A stretch of DNA of 64,000 nucleotides from Trichomonas vaginalis G3 (taxonomy: Eukaryota; Parabasalia; Trichomonadida; Trichomonadidae), in contig NC_067207.1 in NCBI RefSeq assembly GCF_026262505.1, positions 19,994,082-20,058,081 on the forward strand, written 5' to 3'. Position numbers and translations under genes: made by a program. Shown one piece after another: positions 9,230 through 19,187 of the stretch (positions are counted from its first letter, which is position 1; every line of letters begins with the position of its first letter). The notes under the pieces were generated by a model. The model ran no database searches and was not told the origin of the DNA. It was given only the letters and a program-made list of their open reading frames with translations.

Positions 9230-9621
9230 ATTTGTTCCAGTTAATGGATTAATTGGGAGATCTTCATGCGGTGTGTTATTATTGTACTCCCAAATAAAGG
9301 CAGGAATAGCCTGAATGCTTTGGCAGCGCTCCAATGTCGGCCAGAATCTCTCAATCTTCCCATTTTGGTAGGGAGAATGAGAGTCTGTATGCCGCCATTG
9401 GACGCCCCAAAGATCAAGTAGATCTTGAAAGGCGCCCCTATTTTCTGAACCGTTGTCGGTCCAGAAACAATAAGGGGCGCCAAATTCAATGAAGGCGGAA
9501 GCCGCAACGTTCGCTGTCGTCGCTGCCAGCATATCTGGTATTTGTATACACGCTAGGACTTTGCGGCTAAAATCGTCGATTATGCCATAAATATACTGGC
9601 CACGAACACCCCTAAAATAAT
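9230..9621 (-). pseudogene. IS481-type transposase, catalytic fragment
   Basis: Codes YYFRGVRGQYIYGIIDDFSRKVLACIQIP...FWTDNGSENRGAFQDLLDLWGVQW...SPYQNGKIERFWPTLERCQ, the second Asp (TDNG) and Glu (KIERFW) of an rve/DDE transposase of the IS3/IS481 type. Eukaryotic members (IS481EU) have been reported in trichomonads. It is a plain DNA transposon gene, unlike the Polinton integrases. The left edge meets the end of Polinton A at 9229 and the right edge meets the start of Polinton B at 9622. The N-terminal part, with the first Asp (IWHADVHY), lies beyond B at 36323-36490. The C-terminus is cut by A close to its natural end. Confidence 0.82.
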
Positions 9622-9626
9622 AGTAT

Positions 9627-9675
9627 ACAAGTCTTGGGTATGGTGGCACTGCGTTCCACCTTACCCAATACTTGT
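9627..9675. other. Terminal hairpin of Polinton B (left)
   Basis: Arms ACAAGTCTTGGGTATGGTGG and its near-complement (two mismatches in 20) around CACTGCGTT, five bases inside the terminus. Its mirror is at 36265-36313. Confidence 0.75.
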
Positions 9676-9810
9676 GAATTTGACACTTTACAAAACCGTT
9701 AACGTATATTTTACAACATGAACGCAAAAACTAACTTAACCTTAAATATTTACAAAGCCGCCAACAATTTCACCTCACTATCGTTCTCACTAACAACTTC
9801 ACTAATGTTC

Positions 9811-10095
9811 TCATAAATTTTCCTCAATATCTTCATCATCAGTGTTAACCCTATTGTAGTCATACTTGAAGCCATAAACTTTCTCTAACTTCTTAACGTA
9901 CAATTTACATAACTTACCTTCGTCATCGTATGGTTTAATGATATAACTATTTCTATCTTTATAAACAGTCAATGAAAAGTCAACTGGTCTCGGATGTATT
10001 TGAAAGAACATGTTATGCTCAGGAAGGAAGAATAAATGTTTAAATGTATGTTTGTTATATGTTTTGATTTGTATGAGTTGCTTTTGTTCTGTCAT
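9811..10095 (-). CDS. Terminal-repeat gene, 94 residues (element B, left)
   Basis: MTEQKQLIQIKTYNKHTFKHLFFLPEHNMFFQIHPRPVDFSLTVYKDRN..., ending with an acidic tail (NTDDEDIEENL). The ATG at 10095 follows a TTTATTTGGATGTA block identical in layout to that of the element A homologue. A longer upstream open stretch exists, but its residues (FLFYFLKLFLFYLD) are a translation of the T-rich promoter block and are rejected. The gene has a second copy in the right terminal repeat. Function unknown. Confidence 0.65.
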   Translation of the reverse strand: MTEQKQLIQIKTYNKHTFKHLFFLPEHNMFFQIHPRPVDFSLTVYKDRNSYIIKPYDDEGKLCKLYVKKLEKVYGFKYDYNRVNTDDEDIEENL

Positions 10096-10261
10096 TACAT
10101 CCAAATAAAATAAAAATAATTTTAAAAAATAAAATAAAAAATAAATGATATCACCACCCTCACACGTATGAAAACATAGCACAAAAATTAATTTAGGTGA
10201 AGTGGTGAGATCTAACCCGATTTCTAACCCGATTTCTAACCTCATTTCTACCCTGTTGAAT

Positions 10262-10788
10262 TCATTGCTTTATAACTCTCTTCCTTGGTTTCTTTTTAGT
10301 TGCTTTCTTTACGTCTGTCTCCAACTTGACTGTCTTTCTTCTTCGTCCATAATGATACCAATTACTTCCACCAGTCAATGGGTCAAATGGTCGTTCATAA
10401 GGGTTTCCATACATTCCATAGGACCATACGGAAGAACTACTGGTGGAGAAGAAACATTTTCTTTAGTTCCATCGACTCTATTTAAATGCATTGTTTCACC
10501 TTTCATCTGGTCATTAAAGTCTTTTGCGTGTTTTGCAAACTCATCGTCCTTTCCTAAAGCATTTTCTGACTCAGTCGCAACCAAATTGGATGCTTTATTT
10601 ATGAGCCCTATTTTATTTAATCTTAACTTCTTTGCAACCCAGCCTCCAATCTTCCCTTTATTTGCATCTAATGTCTTCGAAACCCTTCCTCCACTCATTT
10701 TATTTACTGCGTCATAAGCTCCAAGTGCTTTTGCTCCAAATGCTAATGCTTTTGTTCCCATTGCGCCTAAAGCTGCCCAAGCTACCAT
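10262..10788 (-). pseudogene. Gly/Ala- and Lys-rich small protein gene (element B)
   Basis: Counterpart of 8019-8546, with the same MVAWAALGAMGTKALAFGAKALG start and closely matching sequence. It abuts the 74-residue gene as in A. It does not read as one intact frame in this copy. Its stop codon marks the inner edge of the terminal repeat. Confidence 0.7.
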
Positions 10789-11013
10789 TTACCCCATATT
10801 AAAATCATCTCTCTTCAATATTATCTCATAAAAGTTCTCGTTACTGGAGAAAGTCAATGAAACATAAGCGTTCTCACGGGCTTCGCCCTCACCGCTTTGC
10901 GGTCTATCTAATTTCTTTCTTATATCATCTATACGCTTCAAAATGTCTGAACAATTGCTAACATCTTCTACAACAGTTATTTCATCATGAATGACCTTTA
11001 AGAACAAGCTCAT
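10789..11013 (-). CDS. Small Polinton protein, 74 residues (element B)
   Basis: Identical in protein sequence to the element A copy at 7794-8018, including the segment encoded by the double-hairpin module. Abutting starts and stops on both sides are preserved. Family unknown. Confidence 0.65.
   Translation of the reverse strand: MSLFLKVIHDEITVVEDVSNCSDILKRIDDIRKKLDRPQSGEGEARENAYVSLTFSSNENFYEIILKRDDFNMG
10878..10903 (-). repeat. Double-hairpin module (element B copy)
   Basis: Mirror of 7904-7929: GGGCTTCGCCC then TC then ACCGCTTTGCGGT on the plus strand, in the 74-residue gene. Confidence 0.85.
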
Positions 11014-11895
11014 TTAATATGCAATTAAAATCATCTCAATAATGAGTCCATCCTTTCCATCTTTAGGTAGCACAACATCTTTCATTGAAGAAGGTTCGAC
11101 AAGTCTTATGTTAAACTTACTGACAAAGTTTGTTATACTATAATGCTTCGGTGGCGAATACATGTAGTTTGAAAGACATAATATAGATTCTTCAGCAAAT
11201 TCACTTATACTGGATTTTATAACAATGTTCTCACGAGACCAAACGCCACCAATTGACAATCTTGTAAGCAATCCTGCTGAGCCTTCAACTGTAAACGTCG
11301 ATGGTAACATTCCACGAAGGTCATCTATTGACATCTTTGAGTCACTGAATTTAAATATTTTCTTAAAGCAATCGTCATTATCTAACCATGCAATAGCTTT
11401 GAAGTTTTCATTCGAATATACATCTGCTTCATTAAATGTAAAACCTGACTTCTTTGCAGAGACGACTTTAAAATCTATTGAGTTTGTTTCAAAATTATAT
11501 GCTATGGTAACTTCTGAAGGTAATGGGTGTCCTTCTGCTATAAGTTGTTCTTTCAATACCATTTGAAGCTTTGTGTTAAAAACTTTCATGTCATCTCCTG
11601 TATCTAAGTTCACATACACAGCAACAGGGAAACTATCTTGCTTCTTTGTTTCATCATTATATCTCAAAACATTAAAGTTCTTCAATAATATTGTTCTTCC
11701 TGCTGGAATACTTCGAACCTGTCTGATTTCAATAGCTTTCTCACCTCCTACATACTCTACCCAGTGTCTTGGATATTCATAAGTATACTGACTTTCTTGA
11801 ATTTTGGTTGGTTTCATCATAACGTGTTCATAGTATATCTTTATACTCTTGTCAGTTAGACTCGGTGCTATGTTCTGAATATTTCTGACTTGCAT
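11014..11895 (-). CDS. Unknown capsid-type protein, 293 residues (element B)
   Basis: Starts MQVRNIQNIAPSLTDKSIKIYYEHVMMKPTKIQESQYTYEYPRHW and ends LIIEMILIAY. The ATG at 11895 faces the ATPase ATG at 11912 across 16 bases, the same geometry as in element A; upstream codons would overlap the ATPase and are shadows. A later in-frame Met pair (MMKPTK) is an alternative start. It is predicted to be beta-rich with no membrane segment. It is grouped with the ATPase and two small genes and is probably a virion component. No family recognised. Confidence 0.7.
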   Translation of the reverse strand: MQVRNIQNIAPSLTDKSIKIYYEHVMMKPTKIQESQYTYEYPRHWVEYVGGEKAIEIRQVRSIPAGRTILLKNFNVLRYNDETKKQDSFPVAVYVNLDTGDDMKVFNTKLQMVLKEQLIAEGHPLPSEVTIAYNFETNSIDFKVVSAKKSGFTFNEADVYSNENFKAIAWLDNDDCFKKIFKFSDSKMSIDDLRGMLPSTFTVEGSAGLLTRLSIGGVWSRENIVIKSSISEFAEESILCLSNYMYSPPKHYSITNFVSKFNIRLVEPSSMKDVVLPKDGKDGLIIEMILIAY

Positions 11896-11911
11896 TTTTA
11901 ATGGAGATAAA

Positions 11912-12797
11912 ATGAAGCATTTAATACATGACGTAGATGAAGACATGAATGAAACTACAGACAAACTTAACTCTTCTCTTATTCTTCCTTTCAGCAAAGA
12001 TTATGAGTTCTGTTCAAATGGTGTGTATTTCTATTGTGGAAAGATGGGTTCAGGTAAGACATTTAACCTCATTCGTCATATACTCATAACAGAGCGTTTA
12101 GGAAACGACTCTTACTATGACCAAATCATTATATCAGCAACTTCAGACTCTATGGATTCAACAGCGAAAACATTCATGAGTAAAGTTCAAGCATCTGTCG
12201 TTAAAGTTCCAGATAGCGAACTCATTGAATTTCTTCAACGTTACATTCGACGTAAGAGAAAATATTATGCTATTGTAGAGTTCATACAGTCAGGAATGCA
12301 AAAGACTTCAGAAGAGATGGAAAGAATTATTGACAAACACCACTTACGTCAGTACTCAGGAGTTTACGATATGAAACGACTGACAAACTACATTCTATCA
12401 AAACTTTCAAAATACCCCTTCAAAAATATCCTTCAAACACTCTGCTCGTTTGTGACGACTTCGCCGGAAAAGGTTTAGTGTCAAAGCCTGACTCACCATT
12501 AGCTAACATCATAACTAAAGTCAGACATTACCATTTAACTGTAGCAATACTTATGCAAACATGGCGTTTCTTGCTTTAAACATAAAACGTCTCATAACTG
12601 ACTTCGTTATCTTTCAAGGTTTCTCACGTTATGATATTGAACTCATTTGGAAACAGTCAGGTATAACATTACCTTTTGAAGAAATTTGGGAAGCATATAA
12701 GTCTCTCATCTCTCCTCGTTCATACCTTGAGATTCATATCATGACTAATACCATTAAAGTCAAAAATATTCCATGGGAACGACCAACATTGTTTTAA
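11912..12797 (+). pseudogene. Packaging ATPase gene (element B)
   Basis: Counterpart of 6007-6894, with Walker A GKMGSGKT at residues 43-50 and a closely matching sequence. It is convergent with the 133-residue gene, overlapping by a few bases as in A. This copy is not intact. Confidence 0.85.
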
Positions 12798-13195
12798 AGT
12801 TTAACCTTCAATTGACTGATGGTAAACAAATTCCATGCATCTCTGTCGCCATTTCTGTTAATATTTTTGCTGTCATTCATATCATCCACTTCCCCATCCG
12901 TTAGCTTTTGAGGATATGCGTTAGAATAGCTGTTCTTAAATGAAGGCTTTTCACCTTTGAGAGCATAAACTCTATAACTTTCTGCATACTTTATGTTTGA
13001 ACCTCCTGGGCCATCATTGACATAAATTTTTATAGGCTTCCACCCTTTGTTCATATTCCTGCTTCTTCCCTTTGCTCTTTTGTTCAGTAGTTCTACATCT
13101 TTATACACAGCTCCTGTCTCAGTGAATTCAACAATATTTTCATTCGTTAGCTTTACATTCAAACCCTTGTCGAGTATATTGTTCATTTCATACAT
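12794..13195 (-). CDS. Unknown small basic protein, 133 residues (element B)
   Basis: Near-identical counterpart of 5609-6010, starting MYEMNNILDKGLNV. The few substitutions seen (for example I/M and K/R near the C-terminus) are conservative. It is divergent from the gene at 13221. Confidence 0.6.
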   Translation of the reverse strand: MYEMNNILDKGLNVKLTNENIVEFTETGAVYKDVELLNKRAKGRSRNMNKGWKPIKIYVNDGPGGSNIKYAESYRVYALKGEKPSFKNSYSNAYPQKLTDGEVDDMNDSKNINRNGDRDAWNLFTISQLKVKL

Positions 13196-13220
13196 ATAAA
13201 AGGTTTTTATTCTATATGAA

Positions 13221-13830
13221 ATGAGAAGCAAATCCATCTTAGCTGGTGCCGTTAATGTTCCAATTGAACCAACATCAAATGTTGACTCACGAACGACAAA
13301 CAATATTGTCATAAAGAACTATAGTTCGGAGTGTTTGAAAGAAAAAGAACCAGATCTTAAGTCGGTGAATTTAAACACAACTTCAAACGCTAACGCTACA
13401 TCAGATGTTAAGTTAGAGTATCCACCACTGGACCAAGTTCTTTCAAGAGAAGCCAACGACAACCCTTACACAAATGTTCAAACAAATCCATCAGATAACG
13501 TAGACCATTACCTTCTTCAGTTATACCAAACAATTTTACTCAAAGACGATAAGAAGCTTTTGACAAATCTTATAAGAAGAACCAAATAATTCTAACAAAG
13601 GAGGACCTTGAAAATATTATATCACGAATAACAGGAAAGCAATGTGTCATTGACTATCTCGACCCTGAAATCGAATGCTGTGGTCAAACGCCAATATTCA
13701 TGAAAATAGGTAACATCCGCATCATTGAAACACCAGGAACTACAGGAGTTGAGTTTAAGTATAAATATTCGAACGAGTATACAAAACTATCTACTTACTA
13801 TAAGCTTTGTTTGAAATATGTTTTAGTAAA
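13221..13830 (+). pseudogene. Unknown Polinton gene region (element B)
   Basis: Counterpart of 5062-5583. It lacks the nine-residue hairpin-encoded insertion of element A, and the sequence after SNVDSRTTNN is otherwise parallel. The region continues to about 13830, where it meets the convergent small gene. It is not intact in this copy. Confidence 0.5.
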
Positions 13831-14070
13831 TTAAAGCAATTTGTAATATCTATCCAAAACTTCTTCAACAGTATCGAACTCATCTTCATAATGCAAACCT
13901 AATCTTATTGACTTGGTGCAGTTTTCACTAACACAATATTTTTCTGTTCTCTTGACTGACATAACTAACTCATTTGTTTCATCAAACAGCAACAACCAAA
14001 GTTCATGACCTAATACATAACATTCATACTTTATATTTTTAGCTCTGAGTTCTCTTGTAAGCTGTTGCAT
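13831..14070 (-). CDS. Small Polinton protein, about 80 residues (element B)
   Basis: Same protein as 4637-4879 in element A (MQQLTRELRAKNIKYECYV...VLDRYYKLL). Conservation of the frame in both copies supports a real gene. It lies downstream of the penton-like gene. Confidence 0.6.
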   Translation of the reverse strand: MQQLTRELRAKNIKYECYVLGHELWLLLFDETNELVMSVKRTEKYCVSENCTKSIRLGLHYEDEFDTVEEVLDRYYKLL

Positions 14071-14807
14071 TTAATATTTTCTAAAAAGTCAACTTCAACA
14101 GTCATTCGCACTGGTGCCTTCAGTTCTACAGGCTCTCCTTGAAAGTCAACAAGTCTGAATTGCATGTCTTTCAAATTATGAGGACTAATGCGAACCCATT
14201 TACCTAAATGAGTTGCTATGACAGGAACGTTTGGAATGAACATTGAATTTACTTCATAACAGAAGGATTTATATTCTACTGAACCTTTACTATTAACTCC
14301 TGAAATACCTGTGACATTAGCTATTTTTGACTCAATGTACAAACAATTGCCATAACATACGTATGGAACAGATTTCATCTCAATCGTTTTGTCAACACTT
14401 TTCAAAGGAAATGTCATATGGTATGCTCCCAAAAGAAGTTGTACTCTATGACTCATTCTTGGTATCTTAAACTCTTTCGCATAACTGAACTTCAAAACTC
14501 CTGCAATAAGTTTAACATTCATTAAGTTTTCTCCGTTATCCTTGTTTATTGTAGTATTTATGAGAGCATTTAACACTCCAGCTAATGTTTCCATCTTATA
14601 TTCTACATTATTGTGAAATCTTATTTCGTGCTTCTTTCCATCTATTTCAAGCTCCATGAAATCTGTTTCGTCAGTTATAACGAATGAAGCAATAGTATTA
14701 AAGTCAACCATTCTGAATGCAAGTGGCTCATTCTGTAGACCTAAGTTTGTTTGTAGTTTTACTGTCCCGTATTCGTTTGGGTCTGTACTTTGCAAATAGA
14801 ACAACAT
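14031..14807 (-). CDS. Penton-like minor capsid protein (element B)
   Basis: About 258 residues from MLFYLQSTDPNEYGTVKLQTNLGLQNEPLAFRM. Beta-strand-like segments lead to the closing pattern MQFRLVDFQGEPVELKAPVRMTVEVDF typical of single jelly-roll pentons of Polintons. The ATG at 14807 is preferred; the longer track start overlaps the divergent fibre gene. Its position next to the fibre-like gene fits a penton-fibre pair at capsid vertices, which is inference. The C-terminal end overlaps the start of the downstream small gene. Confidence 0.62.
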   Translation of the reverse strand: MLFYLQSTDPNEYGTVKLQTNLGLQNEPLAFRMVDFNTIASFVITDETDFMELEIDGKKHEIRFHNNVEYKMETLAGVLNALINTTINKDNGENLMNVKLIAGVLKFSYAKEFKIPRMSHRVQLLLGAYHMTFPLKSVDKTIEMKSVPYVCYGNCLYIESKIANVTGISGVNSKGSVEYKSFCYEVNSMFIPNVPVIATHLGKWVRISPHNLKDMQFRLVDFQGEPVELKAPVRMTVEVDFLENIKCNSLQENSELKI

Positions 14808-14824
14808 TTTATTCTCATTAAAAT

Positions 14825-17824
14825 ATGAGTATAGCTGCATATGCGTATGAAGCTGACAGAGCTAAACGTTTATATTTTGGTCAATACTCTCTCACACTTA
14901 CTGACAAATATATTGTTATCAGTGATGGAAATACCGAGAAATACATAACATGGAAGGACTATGAAAAGTTTGACCCCATTTTAACTCCATGCACTATGCC
15001 ATTATAAAATGGTGAATGTCATGAAGAAACACAACAGTATATAAGTCTGTTATGAAGCATTAGAATATATGTTGAATTATAATCCCGAAAGATTTGACCC
15101 AAGCACTACACCATGTACAATGCCTTTTATTAAGGATGGTGAAATCGTAAGAGTTCCGGATTCAACGGTTTACACAGCTGTTCAAAACAGTTTACAAAAC
15201 ATTTTAGCGAATATCTTTAATTCAGAAACTACAGAAATAAAATTACCATATATAACAGATGCTAAAGAAATTAAATCAAAAACGACAACATTATTTACGT
15301 CACTTAATGATTTAATGACTTATATCATTAATATTCCTGCACCAACTATAGCATTTGATCCAAACTCGACGGTTTGCAGTGTACCTTTCATAAATGACAG
15401 TTCATTAATTACTTTAAGGGATTCGACAGTAAATGAATCATTAAAGGCGTCATTAATGAAAATCATTGATTTTAATTCATTCATGAATACATATAATTCA
15501 TTCATTAATGTTTCATATGCTTCTAAAGAAGGTGAGCCAAAAACTATCGATAAAGCGGTGTATGAAATAAAAGCATCAACGACGAAATTGAATTCGTTAA
15601 CTTTTGACGGTGATAGTTTCGTTAATGACATAACATCGGGGAAAACAATTTTAACGAAAGAATATTTAAAATCTCATGTTAGTGAGTTCGTTGAAATTGA
15701 AAAAGAAGGTGGAATTAAGTTCGATCCACTGAATTTCATTTTCAGCTTAGCGAATGCGGGTGTTAGTTTCGCTGAATGGACAACTATACAGAGTGAAATA
15801 AATGCAATATGGACGTTTTTGGGGTCAAAAGCGGGAATGGGTGAGCTTGTAAATGCTGCAAGAACATTAGGTGAAACAGGAAATTTTGTAGATGGTTTTA
15901 AAAGACTTGTTTCAAATGTTTTAACAAACACAAAGAAATTATTTAGATATACCGTACATAACGGACGGATTTTCGAACAGATAGCAACAAACCCTCCGGT
16001 TATGGCTGCGTTGATGATGGTTAGAGATATAAAACCACGTAACGACGGGAACGAAGAACATGAACAACAGGATACTGGTCGGGTTATTCGAGACATTAAA
16101 AACGTGTATCCTGAAGTTATTGATTTATTTAGAGGAGTTAATGATTCAATTTCAAAACATTCTATAACCCTCGATGAAGAGAATAAATTAACAGATTATA
16201 TATTCGTCATTATTGCAGAATTAATGAAGAGAATAAATGAAAAAGGAATTGGTGATATCATTAATGTCAGCGATGTAATGATGAAAAGAAATTTTGACTC
16301 ATTATTTACAAAACCGAAAACAGAATATAGTCTTTATGACGTAATTACCGAATTAATGAAAAAGATTAATGATAATAAGAGTTCTGGCGGAAGAGTTGAA
16401 TTAGAAGTGAATGATGTTAATGAGAAATTAGCCGAAAAAGCAAACAAAAATGAGCTTTTAGCTCTGAGTGATAAAGTCAAGAACCACGTTCATTATATAA
16501 CTTCAGACGAACAGATTATAACGAACTACCATGGATATTTAACACGAAGTGATGAAGCGAAGACAAAAAATGTTAATGAAAGAAGATATAAATACATTCG
16601 TGCTAAAGGTTATGACATAAGCTGTACTGTACAGTATGATGTAGCTAAAGCACCAGAAGCATTTGGTTATACCGGTGAAATTTATGCCTCTACTTTCAAT
16701 GTTAACGGTGTATTAGTTGAACCAAGATTTACTTTGAGAGTTAAGTCAAAAATAACGTTTGAAGATGCTATTAAAAGTAAAGCTGACAAAGTTGAACTTG
16801 AAGCAACGAACAAAGTTTTGAAATCTCATAAACACAACATCTCCGATATAAATGAACTTCAAGCTACATTAGACAGTAAAGCCGACAAGAACCATACACA
16901 TAAATCCTTCACTACTGTTAGAGCAGACGACATAATATTGAACTATACCCTTGGTTCAAGTGCACCTTTAGAGAATCCAAGTACAAGCGTAAAAGATACA
17001 CTAAACAATTTAGATAACAGTTGCAGGAATATTGAAGGTCATGCCAGAAACTTTGAAGCACATGAACTACCAGCAATGTTAGATAAGAAAGCCGACAAAA
17101 CTTATGTAGATGAAAATTATGCAAAGAAGTCGGAAGTAAATGCTGCGCTTAATGGAAAAGCCGATAAAGAGCACGTGCATGAAGAATTTCAAACAATCAA
17201 GATTAAAGAAATTAAGGCATGCATCGAAATAGTAACAAAAACAGGAAGAGACGGTGCAACTGTACAAGAACAAAGAATTTATCCTCCTACTTTTCCTAAT
17301 GGTTTAATAAAAACAATATAAATATTGTAGAAGGCAATAAAACTATAAACGTTAAACATGAACTTCTAACAATGAAGGCCCAGATTCTTGAAACCATATA
17401 TCCTATAGGCTCTATTTATACGTCAATGAACTCAACAAATCCGGCAAGTGTTTTAGGTTTTGGTACGTGGGAACAGATTGTAGATAAATTCCTCTATTGT
17501 GCGAACTCTTCAAAGCAAACAGGTGGTTCGAAGAAAATTAAAGAAGCAAACCTTCCACCGCACACTCATACAGGAACTACAAATACAACAGGTAGTCATT
17601 CACATTCAATAACAAAAAGAGGTTATACAAATCTTGCAGCAGGTTCGGATAGACAGGGAATGCATAGATATGATATTTCAAGTGACCCAGTAGATTCAAG
17701 CACAGGTATTTTCTGTGGAACCACAGGAAATCATTCACACACTTTCACAACAAATCCAACAGGCTCGGGTGCAGATTATATGCCACCATTTGTGACTATA
17801 TTCGCATGGTACCGCGTTCATTGA
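14825..17824 (+). pseudogene. Phage-like tail-fibre/collar gene region (element B)
   Basis: Begins MSIAAYAYEADRAKRLYFGQYSLTLTD. A long open stretch (15069-17321) carries the FDPxxTxCxMPF units, a helical middle, then several SKADK...HTH fibre repeats. A final stretch (17372-17824) carries the collar tip (PIGSIYTSMN, FGTWEQIV, LPPHTHTG, YMPPFVTIFAWYRVH). Compared with element A there is an extra fibre repeat (YVDENYAKKSEVNAALNGKADKEHVHEEF), and the glycine-histidine tip is rearranged. Such variation at a receptor-binding tip is common in phage fibres. The region is not intact as a whole. Confidence 0.78.
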
Positions 17825-17864
17825 ACGCGCTTGAGCCTAGAATAAAATCTTTAACTTTACATAA

Positions 17865-18950
17865 ATGAGCTTGAAAGAAGTATTCGAACAACATCCATGG
17901 AGGTCATTTAAGAAGTTCAATGAAGCCGCAAAGAGTTGGGGATTTACTAACAGAGCTGAAGTGAAAAGGTTCTTTGACAAAAATGTTGTACATCAAACAA
18001 AAATAAACCCTTACGACTACTTTTTACCAATTTACTCCAACACTCCTGACGCATACCAATTTGACACTCTCATTCAAAGCAGAAAAGGAGGACATAAACC
18101 ATTCCTCATCTTCATTAATGTTAACACTCGCAAAGCTTTTGCGTATATAATGAGAAATAAAGGAACTCGTGAAGTGTTAAGAGTTTTACAAAAGTTTGTA
18201 GCAGAACATAGCCCAAGTACTTTAACATCAGACCAAGACAGTGCATACCTCAGCAACGAAATCACAGAATTTCTCATTAAGCATAACATAACTCACTACA
18301 CTACTGAAGACCATAACCATAATATTTTAGGTATCATTAATCGCTTCATAAGAACGCTCAGAGATTTAAATCAAGAGTGAGACTTTACCGAAGAAACAAT
18401 GAAACATTTTCTCGAAGTATATAATTCCTCAACAAATTCTACAACAGGACATACACCAAATTCAATGACACAACAACAAGAAGAAAAGTATATACAAAAG
18501 AAACGAAGCCAAACACAAAATATCAGAAATTCAACACAATTTACCCTCATTCCTGGTACAAAAGTTCGTGTAGTTCTTGACGACAAACCGTTGACAAAGA
18601 AACGTTTAAGGTTAAGTCGAAATTATTATATCGTAGACTCTACACAAGGTAATGGATATCTTATAAAAGCTGCTGACGACTCTATTGCGTTTTATCCTCG
18701 TCATAAATTAGTCGAAAGTAGTAATGGCAAACTTGCTGAAACCATTGACGAAGCAAAGCGAGGAGTGGTTATTGAAATACTTAACTATAACATAAACGAT
18801 GACACTTATAAAGTAAGATATGAAGGAGGCGTTGAAGATGTTATACCATCTAAGAACTTGAGAGAGTCAAAGCCAACACATCTGGGACCATTAGAGCGGG
18901 AGTACTGGAAAGACAAAAATAAGCCAGAAAGAATAAGAAAATTCTTCTAA
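17865..18950 (+). pseudogene. Polinton integrase region (element B)
   Basis: Counterpart of 20-1104, with near-identical core and C-terminal basic domain. Catalytic-type segments are FDTLIQSRKGG and SDQDSAYLSNEITEF. It is not one open frame in either copy, so the change may predate their separation. It follows the fibre-like gene on the same strand. Confidence 0.88.
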
Positions 18951-19034
18951 ACTTTTTCATTAGATGTAAATCAGACATGAATGAGAACAGTCATGATATC
19001 ATTAATGGTACCATTTATTTTAACATAAACTTTA

Positions 19035-19085
19035 TTTATGTTAGAATGTTAGATCTAACACGTTTTCTAACCACTTTTCTAACAT
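19035..19085. repeat. 51-bp inverted repeat, left arm
   Basis: Pairs with 20143-20193, one mismatch in 51. Contains GTTAGATCTAAC and spaced TTTCTAACCA units related to the GGTTAGAAATC units at the inner edge of the terminal repeats. Confidence 0.9.
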
Positions 19086-19165
19086 GGTCTAAAACTCTCG
19101 AAAATCATGAATTTTTGACATTTCCTTATGAAAGAAAAATAACGCTAATTTTTTTCTAAGAAAAA

Positions 19166-19185
19166 TTTTTATCTTGTATGTAAAG
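19166..19185 (+). promoter_or_regulatory. Putative Polinton promoter block
   Basis: TTTTTATCTTGTATGTAAAG ends two bases before the ATG at 19188. It is identical to 20214-20233 and nearly so to 24826-24846. Confidence 0.6.
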
Positions 19186-19187
19186 AT

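Larger units (their letters stand above)
9622..10272. repeat. Left terminal inverted repeat of Polinton B
   Basis: Reverse complement of 35671-36322. It contains the terminal hairpin (9627-9675), a small gene (9811-10095) and, at the inner edge, tandem GGGTTAGAAATC units next to GTTAGATCTCACC. The inner edge coincides with the stop codon of the neighbouring gene. Confidence 0.9.
18951..19187. other. Spacer with left arm of a 51-bp inverted repeat and promoter block
   Basis: No gene seen. Holds the left arm (19035-19085) of an inverted repeat that brackets the next gene. The block TTTTTATCTTGTATGTAAAG at 19166-19185 stands directly before the ATG at 19188. Confidence 0.7.

Noticed and set aside
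9230-9621. Reading the rve fragment as the integrase of one of the Polintons
   Set aside because: It lies outside both element ends, has IS481-type motifs, and each Polinton carries its own different integrase.
9224-9727. Single 167-residue integrase frame including residues MRSCCKIYVNGFVKCQIHKYWV
   Set aside because: The first 35 or so residues are a translation of the Polinton B terminus. Only the part from 9621 downward belongs to the transposase.
10096-10245. Upstream extension of the terminal-repeat gene (FLFYFLKLFLFYLD)
   Set aside because: It translates the T-rich promoter block, and the homologous genes start at the later ATG.
10202-10717. Plus-strand frame of 171 codons
   Set aside because: It is the antisense of the 175-residue gene and the terminal repeat. 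The minus-strand frame is conserved in element A.
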